Assembly (NCBI GenBank): GCA_020629005.1
Contig: JAHDEE010000004.1
Location: 1-64,000 of the forward strand
Direction: 5' to 3'
Source of the DNA: Chitinophagales bacterium
GTDB taxonomy: Bacteria; Bacteroidota; Bacteroidia; Chitinophagales; UBA2359
Length of the DNA stretch: 64,000 nucleotides
In this document: one piece after another, positions 26,336 to 34,905 of the stretch
How positions within the stretch are numbered: position 1 is the first letter of the stretch
Layout of the letters: the number at the start of each line of letters is the position of its first letter
Notes under the pieces: model-generated
Told to the model about the DNA's origin: nothing
What the model saw: the letters and a program-made list of their open reading frames with translations, nothing else
Database searches by the model: none
Translations under genes and position numbers: made by a program

Positions 26336-27724
26336 ATGAGTTATGACATAATTGTGGTGGGATCTGGCCCTGGCGGATATGTAGCTGCGATTCGTGCTTC
26401 GCAATTGGGCCAAAAAGTGGCTATTGTGGAAAAGGAGTCGCTTGGAGGTATATGCCTCAATTGGGGCTGTATTCCGACAAAAGCTTTGCTGAAGAGCGCA
26501 CAGGTGTTTGAATACATGCAACATGCCGAAGATTACGGAATTACCGTGAAAGGGGCTAAGGCGGATTTCTCCAAAATGGTGACAAGAAGCCGAGATGTGG
26601 CTGCTGGCATGAGTAAGGGTGTAACCTTCTTGATGAAAAAGAACAAGATCGACGTAATCAAAGGATTTGGTCGCTTGACTGCTTCTAACAAAGTTTCCGT
26701 TACTGATGAGAAAGGTAAGGAGACCGTTCTTGAGGCTAGAAGCATTATTCTTGCTACAGGTGGTAAATCTAAAGAATTGCCCTTTTTGCCACAGGATGGC
26801 AAGAAGATAATTGGCTACCGGGAGGCCATGTCGCTGCCAAAGCAACCCAAAAGCATGGTGATTGTCGGCGCAGGATATATTGGTGTTGAGTTTGCCTATT
26901 TCTATAATGCTATTGGGACCGAGGTGACCTTGGTTGAGTACTTTCCTGACATTGTTCCTGGAGCTGATACTGATGTTTCAAAAGAGCTCGCAAGAGCCTT
27001 TAAGAAGCAGGGAATCAAAGTGAAGACCAATGCATCGGTAACGAAGGTGGAGACCAAAGGTAAGCTTTGTAAGGTTCACATCGACGAAAAGAGCGGATCT
27101 GGCATTATTGAGGCAGAAGTGGTGCTATCAGCTGTAGGTGTTAGTACAAATGTGGAAGGAATCGGACTTGAAGAGGTAGGTGTGAAAGTTGAAAAAGGAG
27201 TAGTGCAGGTTGATGATTTCTATCAAACCTCCGTTCCGGGTGTTTATGCCATTGGTGACATTGTGCATGGTCCTGCACTAGCCCATGTGGCGTCTGCAGA
27301 AGGGATCATATGCGTGGAAAAGATAGCGGGTCATCACCCTGAGCCTCTCGATTATGATAACCTTCCCAGCTGCGGATATTGCTCTCCCGAACTTGCTTCA
27401 GTAGGGTATACGGAGAAACAGGCAAAAGAAGCAGGTTACGAAATCAAGGTCGGGAAGTTTCCCTTCAGTGCTTCGGGAAAAGCGAAAGCAGCTGGAAACA
27501 GCACTGGGTTTGTCAAAGTAATTTTTGATGCCAAATATGGAGAGTTTCTTGGTGCTCACATGATTGGTTCTAATGTTACCGAGATGATTGCGGAGGTTGT
27601 AGCAGCTAGAAAGTTGGAAACTACAGGTCGGGAAATCATCCAAACGGTGCACCCCCACCCTACTATGTCGGAGGCCATCATGGAAGCTGCAGCAGCGGCC
27701 TATGGCGAAGTGATACATCTTTGA
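26336..27724 (+). CDS. lpdA: dihydrolipoyl dehydrogenase (E3)
   Basis: A 462-residue FAD flavoprotein that reoxidises dihydrolipoamide in pyruvate, 2-oxoglutarate and branched-chain dehydrogenase complexes. IIVVGSGPGGYVAAIRASQL is the FAD-binding segment, GGICLNWGCIPTKALL holds the redox disulfide, VIVGAGYIGVEFAYFY binds NAD, GVYAIGDIVHGPALAHVAS is the second FAD segment, and HPHPTMSEAIMEA has the catalytic His-Glu pair. All are intact. The gene has its own promoter and terminator and no E1 or E2 genes nearby. Confidence 0.96.
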   Translation: MSYDIIVVGSGPGGYVAAIRASQLGQKVAIVEKESLGGICLNWGCIPTKALLKSAQVFEYMQHAEDYGITVKGAKADFSKMVTRSRDVAAGMSKGVTFLMKKNKIDVIKGFGRLTASNKVSVTDEKGKETVLEARSIILATGGKSKELPFLPQDGKKIIGYREAMSLPKQPKSMVIVGAGYIGVEFAYFYNAIGTEVTLVEYFPDIVPGADTDVSKELARAFKKQGIKVKTNASVTKVETKGKLCKVHIDEKSGSGIIEAEVVLSAVGVSTNVEGIGLEEVGVKVEKGVVQVDDFYQTSVPGVYAIGDIVHGPALAHVASAEGIICVEKIAGHHPEPLDYDNLPSCGYCSPELASVGYTEKQAKEAGYEIKVGKFPFSASGKAKAAGNSTGFVKVIFDAKYGEFLGAHMIGSNVTEMIAEVVAARKLETTGREIIQTVHPHPTMSEAIMEAAAAAYGEVIHL

Positions 27725-27775
27725 GTTGGTAGTTGCTAGTTTTGAGTTATGAGTTATGAGTTTCTGGTTTTGGGA
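27723..27775 (+). repeat. short tandem GAGTT-type repeat after lpd
   Basis: Just after the lpd stop, GAGTT units recur: GAGTTGGTAGTTGCTAGTTT followed by GAGTTATGAGTTATGAGTTT. Similar low-complexity runs are, from memory, common between genes in Bacteroidota. Confidence 0.6.
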
Positions 27776-27823
27776 TGTGAAATAATGGGTTTGTTGGAAG
27801 TCCCAGAAGCAATACCACAAAGA

Positions 27824-27860
27824 AAAGCCCCTGGCGACTGCTCGTCAGGGGCTTCTTTTA
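27824..27860. terminator. intrinsic terminator between lpd and the next convergent gene
   Basis: Arms AAGCCCCTG..CGA (27825-27836) and TCG..CAGGGGCTT (27841-27853) pair around a 4-nt loop, followed by CTTTTA on the plus strand and TTTCTTTG on the minus strand. It can end both lpd and the convergent gene at 27878. Confidence 0.78.
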
Positions 27861-27877
27861 TTGATGCCATAAAGTAT

Positions 27878-28711
27878 TTACGGCCTTAGCATATAGTATT
27901 GTCTTTCGTATTCGAGGAGGGCAAGGCGACCGTATCGATCGACATAGACAAGCAATGGGTCTCCCCCCTTCTTAAATACAAACTGATAGATTTGCTGAAT
28001 ACCGGGCTTATCAATAGAACCAGATTTGGCTGTTTTTACTTTTTTGACCTGCCGGATGTGTTGATTGGTGATCAGTGTATCATTACTGAAAGAGAAGGAA
28101 ACTGAATCTTTTGCAGAAAGGAAGTTGGGCTGGGCTGGATCTTCTCCTGCATTGAAGAAGGCATAGGGTCTAATGTCTTCGTTAAAGAGGTCTTCCGCCT
28201 TTTTGATTTTCTTGAAGTCAGCACCGGTAAATGCTGCTGCTTCCGCCCTCAATTGCTTGGAGTTTTTGGATGCCAGGAAAAAAGTATGCTCCCCAAAGTT
28301 TTTTGAGTTGAAGTAAAGCAGGCTCAGATAATTATCTTCATCAAGTACTGCTTTCATTTTGGCTGTCTGTCCTCGTGGGTTCATGAGCTCCATGACATAT
28401 CCCACTTTCGATTTAGTTGTAGAGAGGATGGTGAAATAGTTCAATTCTTCGATACCCCAAAAATTGACCTCATAAGAATTCAGTCGTATCACCATGTCCC
28501 CGGGATCAATCTCCATGGGGCCGGAGTATCCTCTTTCATATTTTTCGGGAACAATGAGTCTGCCTCCAATATCCTGGACGGACCAGATTCTCACATCTTG
28601 CTTCATTGTGTATTGAAGCTCTTCGCTCTTGTCGCCACCAGCCATTACGAATATGGCCGGCATGAGGTACAACAAGCTTAAAATTAGTATCCTTTTCATT
28701 CTTCTTGTCAT
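27878..28711 (-). CDS. hypothetical exported protein
   Basis: A 277-residue protein; the probable start is the ATG at 28699, giving the signal peptide MKRILILSLLYLMPAIFVMA. The mature part is mixed alpha/beta without membrane segments or recognisable catalytic motifs: GDMVIRLNSYEVNFWGIEEL, KAVLDEDNYLSLLYFNSKNF, PLLVYVDRYGRLALLEYERQ. I recognise no family. It stands alone, with a shared terminator at its 3' end and a ~200-bp gap upstream. Confidence 0.65.
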   Translation of the reverse strand: MTRRMKRILILSLLYLMPAIFVMAGGDKSEELQYTMKQDVRIWSVQDIGGRLIVPEKYERGYSGPMEIDPGDMVIRLNSYEVNFWGIEELNYFTILSTTKSKVGYVMELMNPRGQTAKMKAVLDEDNYLSLLYFNSKNFGEHTFFLASKNSKQLRAEAAAFTGADFKKIKKAEDLFNEDIRPYAFFNAGEDPAQPNFLSAKDSVSFSFSNDTLITNQHIRQVKKVKTAKSGSIDKPGIQQIYQFVFKKGGDPLLVYVDRYGRLALLEYERQYYMLRP

Positions 28712-28917
28712 CTGGTAATCACCTAAGAAGAGTCAAAACAGGACCCAAAATTTTGCATTGTTATGTGCTCAAAAAAGTGCTAATTGATAATCAGCAGTGT
28801 AGGTATCGATTTCCGCCGATAGAGGCGATAAAAAAAATATGGAAGAAAATGGAAAAGGCTTTGCAAACTTGAATTGGCCTATCCCTAAGTCATAGATTGA
28901 GTCCAGGTGGTCAGTGT

Positions 28918-29502
28918 CTATTTGAAGTTTGCATGTGCAGCCAGATGACCATCAATAAAGGAAACCCAGGCATGCTGCATTACTTCATCGAGTGAGTACT
29001 GAGTTTCTGCGTCGTATTTGTGCTGCATATAGGACCAGTCGTCCATAAGGGAATTGACGAAGGATTCGAATATAGGCTCATCACCACAGGAGAAGCTGTA
29101 TGTAGCGAGTTTTTCTCTGAGTTTGCGGGCGTATAGCTCTGTAATGTCAAAGTGCAGCTGCTCGTGTTCGAGTATGTGCTCGTTTTTGGATTCTTCGCGA
29201 GCCCAGGATTGCAGCTTGTTGAATTTAGCTTCTACGCTGTATATCAATTTATCCCCCTCACAATGATATTTATATTCAATAATTGAGCAGGTAAGTGCTG
29301 CTATGCCAATGGCGGTGTTATCAGGTTTGCCCTTGAAGTCGGCCCATGTTAAAGGCGCGCTTGCTGACCAGGCGATTTTGTTCACATCTTCAGGCGCATT
29401 GAAGCTGTAAGTCATTTCAGTATAATGACTGCCAGCCGGATATATACTCAAACAGCAGAGAAACGTTAGACTTATGTATAAAACTTGCCAGAAAGACCCC
29501 AT
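28918..29502 (-). CDS. DUF922 family protein with HEXXH zinc-protease signature
   Basis: A 194-residue exported protein with an N-terminal hydrophobic segment (~7-24). LTWADFKGKPDNTAIGIAAL (~51-70) is the DUF922 entry motif and LEHEQLHFDITELYARKLR (~111-129) carries H-E-Q-L-H, the zinc-protease signature, followed by the conserved FD.TE. DUF922 proteins are widespread in Bacteroidota and Proteobacteria; proteolysis has not been shown as far as I know. The C-terminus (~150-194) has a second conserved tryptophan region, DDWSYMQHKYDAETQ. Structured element copy B lies just upstream of its start. Confidence 0.8.
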   Translation of the reverse strand: MGSFWQVLYISLTFLCCLSIYPAGSHYTEMTYSFNAPEDVNKIAWSASAPLTWADFKGKPDNTAIGIAALTCSIIEYKYHCEGDKLIYSVEAKFNKLQSWAREESKNEHILEHEQLHFDITELYARKLREKLATYSFSCGDEPIFESFVNSLMDDWSYMQHKYDAETQYSLDEVMQHAWVSFIDGHLAAHANFK

Positions 29503-29647
29503 ATGCTATACTCTTCAAAATTCAAGCCGATTCCTATTCTTTCACGATAGGCTAACGACATTTAAACAACGAAAAGTATGGGCAATTAGTTGTGGAGCTT
29601 TGTTAGGAAGCTGCTGCTACATGACACAAAGGCATTAATGTGGCAGG

Positions 29648-29850
29648 GATAGAAGCGGAACGAGCCGCCGGGGATAGCGAGTGAGGCGTGCCGGATGGGG
29701 GCTCCGACTTTAGGAGGAGACCACAGCCGGCAACAGCCGAACCGCTAGCCCCAAGGTGAGTATTAGCGGATAGCCCGGCGAGCAGGTGCACAGGCATAGT
29801 ACCAGCTTTGTTGTTGAGTCATTTGGTTTCGCCTGTGCAACTGCGCGGCC
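29648..29850 (+). ncRNA. structured intergenic element, copy B
   Basis: Forward copy closest to copy A. It opens GAAGCGGAACGAGCCGCC. P1 pairs GGGG.TAGCG (29670-29679) with CGCTA.CCCC (29743-29752) with one mismatch, P2 pairs TGCCGG (29689-29694) with CCGGCA (29727-29732), enclosing GGGGGCTCCGA and GGAGACCACA. ACAGCCGAACC and TATTAGCGGATAGCCCG follow as in copy A. P3 pairs 29782-29795 with 29831-29844 (13 of 14 positions) around a 35-nt loop. The stem sequences differ completely from copy A. It lies in the 381-bp gap between two minus-strand genes. Confidence 0.7.
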
Positions 29851-29883
29851 ACCCAAACATTAACTATATTCACAATTGATATT

Positions 29884-30636
29884 CTACTCAATAGTAGTGA
29901 TAAACTCGTCCCAAAGTTCGTCTTGTTCATCCAAAACGAACTGGTCGTCTTCCCAGGTCATAGTCTTGACGGTTTGGGTAAGCAACAGCAATTCGGGATC
30001 AGGTGCGAAGCCTTGTTCAAAACAGAAATTGATTTGCGACTGAATCTCCTTCTTGCTGCTGTCCAGCTCATTGCGGATTTCCACGGTCAGTTTTTCTTCG
30101 CTAGCAAGCTCAGTGACTTTTCGCACTTGGGCCAGGTCCTGACAGAAATCTTTGAAGGAAAGATCGGGAATGAGCTCTTCTGTCACATCGATCCAGTTTT
30201 GTTCCTTATATCGGACACAGGAGGTTTTCCACGAATCGCAATGCGCTTCGCTTTTCTTAGACACTATTGCAAACAGAGCCTCATCGTCGCTGCTAGAGAG
30301 TAGATTTATTTGATTGTGCCATTGCCCCACCTCTGAAACCGAGATTGTTCCAGCCTTTTCATCCAGACGAAAAGCTTTACCTGTTCGGTCGATCAGCTTG
30401 GATTTGTCCTTGTCGGTACTAATGCCTTCAAGGAAGCGGGAGGGCATGATGAGAAAGAAGTCTTTGAGAGAACTGGGGTTGTCAATTGTTTGAGCAAAAG
30501 TAGCAACATGCTGGTTGCTCTTCGACTCAGGTTCGATTTGTGTGGCTGTGGCAGTTGGTTCTGAAGACACGGCCTCTTGTTTAGATTGACAGGCTGCAAA
30601 CAGCAGCAGGATTCCAATAAAGCAAAAGCTTCTCAT
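29884..30636 (-). CDS. hypothetical lipoprotein
   Basis: A 250-residue protein with a lipobox, LLLFAACQSK, so lipidation at Cys16 is likely. A serine/threonine/glutamate-rich linker (~17-50) leads to a mixed domain: LKDFFLIMPSRFLEGISTDK, DRTGKAFRLDEKAGTISVSE, SYDSW-type patterns are absent. The C-terminal third is helical and acidic. I recognise no family. It lies 42 bp downstream of the L,D-transpeptidase-like gene on the same strand, so the two probably form a transcript. Confidence 0.65.
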   Translation of the reverse strand: MRSFCFIGILLLFAACQSKQEAVSSEPTATATQIEPESKSNQHVATFAQTIDNPSSLKDFFLIMPSRFLEGISTDKDKSKLIDRTGKAFRLDEKAGTISVSEVGQWHNQINLLSSSDDEALFAIVSKKSEAHCDSWKTSCVRYKEQNWIDVTEELIPDLSFKDFCQDLAQVRKVTELASEEKLTVEIRNELDSSKKEIQSQINFCFEQGFAPDPELLLLTQTVKTMTWEDDQFVLDEQDELWDEFITTIE

Positions 30637-30678
30637 GTTAAGCGGTATTGGTTATAAATAACCCAGATCTTTAGGATC

Positions 30679-31458
30679 TTAGGCGGATTCTTCTTCTAGC
30701 GCGGTTTCTGCGTTATCAAGGTTGAAGAAATCGGAATTTCTGAGGTATGTGCTGTCTTTTTTAAAGATAAACAGGCAAGTACCGTCCTTGATATGGTTTA
30801 TAATCTGCTTATGTTCACTTTGCGGCAGGGCGGGACATCCAAAACTACGTCCTAACCTACCCCATTTTTGTATAAAAGTCTCACTAACATAGTCGGCCCC
30901 ATGCACTACAATAGCGCGGTCCCTTGCTTTATGGTTCACCCCTTTTTCCAGACCGTCCAGTCTAAGGGAAAAGCCATGTTTGCCGACGTAGGTTTCCGCG
31001 GCTTTGAACAGACCGATGCTGCTTTGTAGTGAATTCGGTTTGTTCGAGTACTTACTGGCATAGTTCCAACCGGAATTTTTGCCATGAGAAACGAGGGTAT
31101 TATGGAGTAGCTTCTTTGCTTCCAGGTCAACTACAAAGAGCCGCTTGTCGGTGCTGGGCTTTTCGAAGTCGATAATGGACAAGATACCGGATTTTTCAAT
31201 CAGTTCCTTGTTCAAAAGATTGTAATAGCCTAACAATGCCTGACGGAAGACAGGGTAATCGAGACTCAATCTACTGAGGTTCAAACTGTTGTATAATTCC
31301 TGAGCCGCGATTTCAAATTTATCTTTTGTATCTGGCTTTACAAGAGCATCATTTTGGCTATTTCCTAGACTTTGATCGGAAGAAATGAAGGTATTCCCTA
31401 GTGCAGCGAGGAAAAAAATGACCGCAATTGTCCTGACAAGTTTTACTATCGCATTCAT
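30679..31458 (-). CDS. murein L,D-transpeptidase catalytic domain family protein
   Basis: A 259-residue exported protein; the N-terminal hydrophobic segment is at ~8-22. The domain at ~105-235 is the YkuD-like family that cross-links or trims peptidoglycan through a cysteine: LFVVDLEAKKLLHNTLVSHG, SSIGLFKAAETYVGKHGFSL, IVVHGADYVSETFI with the conserved His, and GRSFGCPALP with the catalytic cysteine. The full H-x-n-S-x-G-C pattern is kept. The 42-bp spacing to a lipoprotein gene suggests joint action in the envelope. Confidence 0.88.
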   Translation of the reverse strand: MNAIVKLVRTIAVIFFLAALGNTFISSDQSLGNSQNDALVKPDTKDKFEIAAQELYNSLNLSRLSLDYPVFRQALLGYYNLLNKELIEKSGILSIIDFEKPSTDKRLFVVDLEAKKLLHNTLVSHGKNSGWNYASKYSNKPNSLQSSIGLFKAAETYVGKHGFSLRLDGLEKGVNHKARDRAIVVHGADYVSETFIQKWGRLGRSFGCPALPQSEHKQIINHIKDGTCLFIFKKDSTYLRNSDFFNLDNAETALEEESA

Positions 31459-31632
31459 GAGTTGTGCTAACGTAGAATGTTTAACAATGATTGTTCAGAT
31501 GCTGGCAAAAATTTGAGTCCAGATACCTGTGGGCAGAAATCGAGCCATTTGCTGGTGGGCGGCCCAAAATACAAAATCAGAATTATAATGGCGGGAAAAG
31601 GCCCTGCGATTGCCAAATTAGCTGGAAAGTGG

Positions 31633-32469
31633 TCAATTTGTCACGAAAATTGGATGTTTTACGCTGGGAATCATTGCATTAGCTACCGCCTTTTCGAACA
31701 ATGTCTGTACGGCCTTTCTACCTTTAGCCCCAAGATTGAGGCTGAAATCGTTGACATAGAGTTCTATATGCTGTTGGATTACTTTAGGATCCATTTCCTG
31801 CGCATAGTGGCGAACGTATGGCATTGTGGCCATTGGATCATCGAATGCGAGGCGCAGACTTTGGTGGATCAGCTGATTTACTTCTTGTTTTAGGGATTCC
31901 GACAAGGATCGCTTTATGACCATGCCTCCCAGAGGGATTGGTTGCTGTTGACTCTCCTCCCAATATTCGCCCAAATCTCTGATCTTGAGCAGTCCTTTTT
32001 GCTGATAGGTAAAGCGATTTTCGTGGATTATGAGACCTGCATCCACTTCGCCGTTGAGCAGCATCTCTTCTATGTCCGAGAAAAGCATTTCGACTTTGTT
32101 GTCTATTTCCGGATAAGCCAGGCCGAGCAGGAGATTAGCAGTCGTGTATTTACCTGGGATCGCTACTTTGCATTCCTGCAGCTCTTGAGGGGAAAGTTGC
32201 GTTTTGGAGATCAGCAGAGGGCCGCAATTGCGTCCCAGGGCTGCTCCGCTGTTGAACATTTGGTATTGGTCGGTGATATGGCCAAAAGCGTGAAAGCTGA
32301 GCTTGGTGATATCGAGTTGACCCTTGAAAGCTAATCGGTTGAGTTCTTCCACGTCAGCAATGTGGAATTCAAAGTTAATATTGGATGAGCGGATTTTTTG
32401 GTTCACAAGCGCATCCAGAATGAATGTATCATTTGGACAGGGGGAAAAGCCGAATTTGAGTGTAATCAT
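31633..32469 (-). CDS. mqnD: 1,4-dihydroxy-6-naphthoate synthase MqnD
   Basis: A 278-residue enzyme of the futalosine menaquinone pathway that converts cyclic dehypoxanthinyl futalosine to 1,4-dihydroxy-6-naphthoate. The fold is that of a periplasmic binding protein but without signal peptide. LKFGFSPCPNDTFILDALV (~4-22) is the family start, and GRNCGPLLISKT, VAIPGKYTTANLLLGLAYP and DAGLIIHENRFTYQ follow in order. The ATG overlaps the stop of the upstream HTH gene by 4 bp (ATGA), so translation is probably coupled. No other mqn genes are in the window. Confidence 0.93.
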   Translation of the reverse strand: MITLKFGFSPCPNDTFILDALVNQKIRSSNINFEFHIADVEELNRLAFKGQLDITKLSFHAFGHITDQYQMFNSGAALGRNCGPLLISKTQLSPQELQECKVAIPGKYTTANLLLGLAYPEIDNKVEMLFSDIEEMLLNGEVDAGLIIHENRFTYQQKGLLKIRDLGEYWEESQQQPIPLGGMVIKRSLSESLKQEVNQLIHQSLRLAFDDPMATMPYVRHYAQEMDPKVIQQHIELYVNDFSLNLGAKGRKAVQTLFEKAVANAMIPSVKHPIFVTN

Positions 32470-33104
32470 TCCTCTTTTTTGCGCGTTTTGCTCTTTTTCT
32501 TCTCATTGGTTCTTTCGGCCGTGGAAGACTTTACCGTCTTGCTTTGCTTTTTGGTTTCCTTTACAGGCTTGGTTTTCCTGGAGTTGGCTTTCTTAGCTGG
32601 TTTGGCCGACTTCCTGGCATTGCTCTTTTTTTCTGTCGGTTTGATGGAGGGCAATGCACCAATGGTGGCATCGACGGCTTGTTTCTTGAGCCGTTTCATG
32701 AGCGTCCACACTCCAGGAAGGGTGTAGGATTTGCCGAAATTTTGTTCGATAAAGATTTTGGCCTCCTGTAAATTTTCAAATCCCTTATTCGCGAGACGTT
32801 CAATCAGCAGTTCCTCGGTAACTTTGTCGAGCTTGGATTTTTTGCCACTGTACTTCAATTCCAGCAGTCCTGAAAGGCCTCTTTTCTTATATATATTCCA
32901 GATTCTGGTGGCTTGTCGCTCGCTGATTCCAACAGCCTCGGCTGCTGTCTTAAGGTTTGGGACGATACCCGCTTTTAACAGTCGGAGTAGTCGTACCCTG
33001 TCTTTCAGTCTGGCTAATTCTATATTCTTTTCCTTTGCCAGCAATGTTTCGGGATCTTCTTTGATCCGTTGTTGATAATGTTTAGACCGCATATGACCCC
33101 TCAA
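32466..33104 (-). CDS. IS630-transposase-type HTH protein with lysine-rich tail
   Basis: A 212-residue protein. Residues ~35-85 form a helix-turn-helix (NLKTAAEAVGISERQATRIW, NIYKKRGLSGLLELKYSGKK) and ~90-140 a second winged helix (FIEQNFGKSYTLPGVWTLMK), the two-part DNA-binding region found at the N-terminus of IS630/Tc1-type transposases. The DDE catalytic domain is missing. In its place is a tail from ~155 to 212 of mostly Lys, Ser, Thr, Glu and Arg, like histone H1 or AlgP tails. Known families suggest DNA binding; a role as chromosome-binding protein or regulator is an inference. Its stop overlaps the mqnD start by 4 bp. No inverted repeats flank it, so it is not a mobile element now. 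Confidence 0.8.
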   Translation of the reverse strand: MRGHMRSKHYQQRIKEDPETLLAKEKNIELARLKDRVRLLRLLKAGIVPNLKTAAEAVGISERQATRIWNIYKKRGLSGLLELKYSGKKSKLDKVTEELLIERLANKGFENLQEAKIFIEQNFGKSYTLPGVWTLMKRLKKQAVDATIGALPSIKPTEKKSNARKSAKPAKKANSRKTKPVKETKKQSKTVKSSTAERTNEKKKSKTRKKEE

Positions 33105-33205
33105 TCTGTTTGCTTGTTCTTATCTATATGTTTGCAAATTACTGCATTTGCTTATTGGCGATGCACTGCGCTTGCGGCGAGGACAGCACATGGTAGACCA
33201 GCTGA

Positions 33206-34804
33206 TTAGTAGGCAATTCTTAGCCTATCAAAAGTACCGTCATCGAAGAGTTCCATTGCCTTGGTAAATGTCGTATCCTCTTGATTTAGTATGTAGTACA
33301 TTGCGCTTCTATCATACATATTTCGTGCAATCAGGCCTCTTAGTTGAGCAATGATTAGTTGTTTGGAGGTATCAAATTCTTCTTGATTGTACTCAATTTC
33401 CTCTTTCTCCGCTAAAGCAACAAAAGCATCAAGAGTAGCTTGATCAATTTCGAATCGGTCTGCAAAGTCTCGGAAATCGCTGTATTTCGCATCTACGGTC
33501 TGACGATTCTCATCTACATAATTGAGCGCAAATTTGTTCAGGATTCCCTTTCGACGTACGTCCCGAAAGAAGGTAGAGTTTCTACTGGTATCAAGTGGAA
33601 CGAAGATATCAGGCATGATTCCTCCTCCACCAAAAACTGTTCTTTTGTTTTCCAGTGTCGAAAACTGCAGTGAGTCAGGGAACTCGATTTTTGACATATC
33701 AATTAGTTCCCCTTTATCTTGTCGCGCCCTAAGCTCCTTTCGATAGGCCTCTACACCTTCGGTGTATGGCTTTTGGATGCTTCTACCAGCAGGTGTATAA
33801 TAGTCAGAGACTGTTAATCTTACAGCGGATCCATCGGGCATTTTGAAGGTTCGTTGCACTAGTCCTTTGCCAAAAGATCTTCTGCCGACAATCAAGCCTC
33901 TGTCCCAATCCTGTACGGCGCCTGAGACAATTTCACTGGCCGATGCAGATCCTTCATTAATTAGAATGATCACTTGTCCTTCCTGGAACAGTCCCTTGGC
34001 CGTTGCAAGTCTATCTTCTCGATCAAAGGCTCTCCCCTCGGTATAGACGACCATCTTCCCATCGCCTAAAAATTCGTCAGCAACATTGACTGCCTCATTT
34101 AGGAAGCCTCCTCCATTTCCACGTAGATCGAAAACGAGACGCTGCATGCCATCAGACTTGAGCTTTGTGAGCGCCTCTGCAACTTCTTTTCCGGTGGTAC
34201 GAGAAAAACGATTTAGCTTGATATATCCAATTTCGTCGTCGACCATATAGCTTGCATCCACAGAAAACAATGGAATTTTGTCTCTGGTGATTGTGTAGTC
34301 GAGCAGTTCTGAGGTCCCTTTTCTTTTGATTTGCACCATTACTTGTGTGCCCTTATCGCCTCTGAGTTTGTCAATAACGTCCTCGTTGGTGACACCTACC
34401 CCAGCTACATTGTCATCTTCGATGTAAACGATCTTGTCGCCAGGCATAATTCCGAGCTTTTCCGAAGGACCTCCCGGGATACTTGAAACTACGAAGATGG
34501 TGTCATTCAGTATGTTAAACTGGATGCCAACCCCTTCAAAGCTTCCGACCAGTGGCTCGTTGGCCTTCTTGAGCCGCTCTTTTGAATAATAGACTGAGTG
34601 TGGATCAAGCTCCTTTAACACGCCTTTGATGGCATTTTCAGTCACCTTTTCCTGATCTACTTCTTCTTTGTAATAGTAATCCAGAATCTGCAGGAAGGAG
34701 CCTAGCTTTTCCCTTTGTTTTTCGTCTACTTGTTGGGCAAACAATTGCGCACAAAACCCAAAGGCAACCGCCAATACGAGGGGTTTAATGAGAACACGAT
34801 TCAT
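33206..34804 (-). CDS. carboxyl-terminal processing peptidase (S41 family, CtpA-like)
   Basis: A 532-residue periplasmic serine protease with signal peptide (cleavage near CAQLFAQ, ~24). A PDZ domain covers ~85-165 (SFEGVGIQFN, VSSIPGGPSEKLGIMPGDKI) and the S41 core ~180-355 (GYIKLNRFSRTTGKEVAEAL, VFDLRGNGGGFLNEAVNVAD). The catalytic serine lies in the GSASASE motif at 285-291 and the catalytic Lys at 313 in RRSFGKGLVQ. A further ~170-residue C-terminal helical region is usual for Bacteroidota members. It trims C-termini of envelope proteins or cell-wall hydrolases. Confidence 0.94.
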   Translation of the reverse strand: MNRVLIKPLVLAVAFGFCAQLFAQQVDEKQREKLGSFLQILDYYYKEEVDQEKVTENAIKGVLKELDPHSVYYSKERLKKANEPLVGSFEGVGIQFNILNDTIFVVSSIPGGPSEKLGIMPGDKIVYIEDDNVAGVGVTNEDVIDKLRGDKGTQVMVQIKRKGTSELLDYTITRDKIPLFSVDASYMVDDEIGYIKLNRFSRTTGKEVAEALTKLKSDGMQRLVFDLRGNGGGFLNEAVNVADEFLGDGKMVVYTEGRAFDREDRLATAKGLFQEGQVIILINEGSASASEIVSGAVQDWDRGLIVGRRSFGKGLVQRTFKMPDGSAVRLTVSDYYTPAGRSIQKPYTEGVEAYRKELRARQDKGELIDMSKIEFPDSLQFSTLENKRTVFGGGGIMPDIFVPLDTSRNSTFFRDVRRKGILNKFALNYVDENRQTVDAKYSDFRDFADRFEIDQATLDAFVALAEKEEIEYNQEEFDTSKQLIIAQLRGLIARNMYDRSAMYYILNQEDTTFTKAMELFDDGTFDRLRIAY

Positions 34805-34838
34805 GTTGGTTACTATTTCTACGTTACGAAATCGGACA

Positions 34839-34846
34839 CAAAGTTA
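34839..34846 (-). promoter_or_regulatory. -7 box for the S41 peptidase gene
   Basis: On the minus strand TAACTTTG fits TAnnTTTG exactly, 35 bp before the start at 34804. A TTGTG about 25-30 bp upstream is a possible -33 element. Confidence 0.6.
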
Positions 34847-34905
34847 CTAATAATTAACAGCAATGTCTTTAGCACAATTTGCTGTTGTGGCCCGCAAAAA
34901 TCAGG

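Noticed and set aside
26318-26845. 175-codon open frame on the minus strand
   Set aside because: It is the reverse of the conserved FAD-binding half of lpd.
32466-33104. HTH gene as an active IS630 insertion sequence
   Set aside because: No DDE domain, no terminal inverted repeats, and a precise overlap with mqnD.
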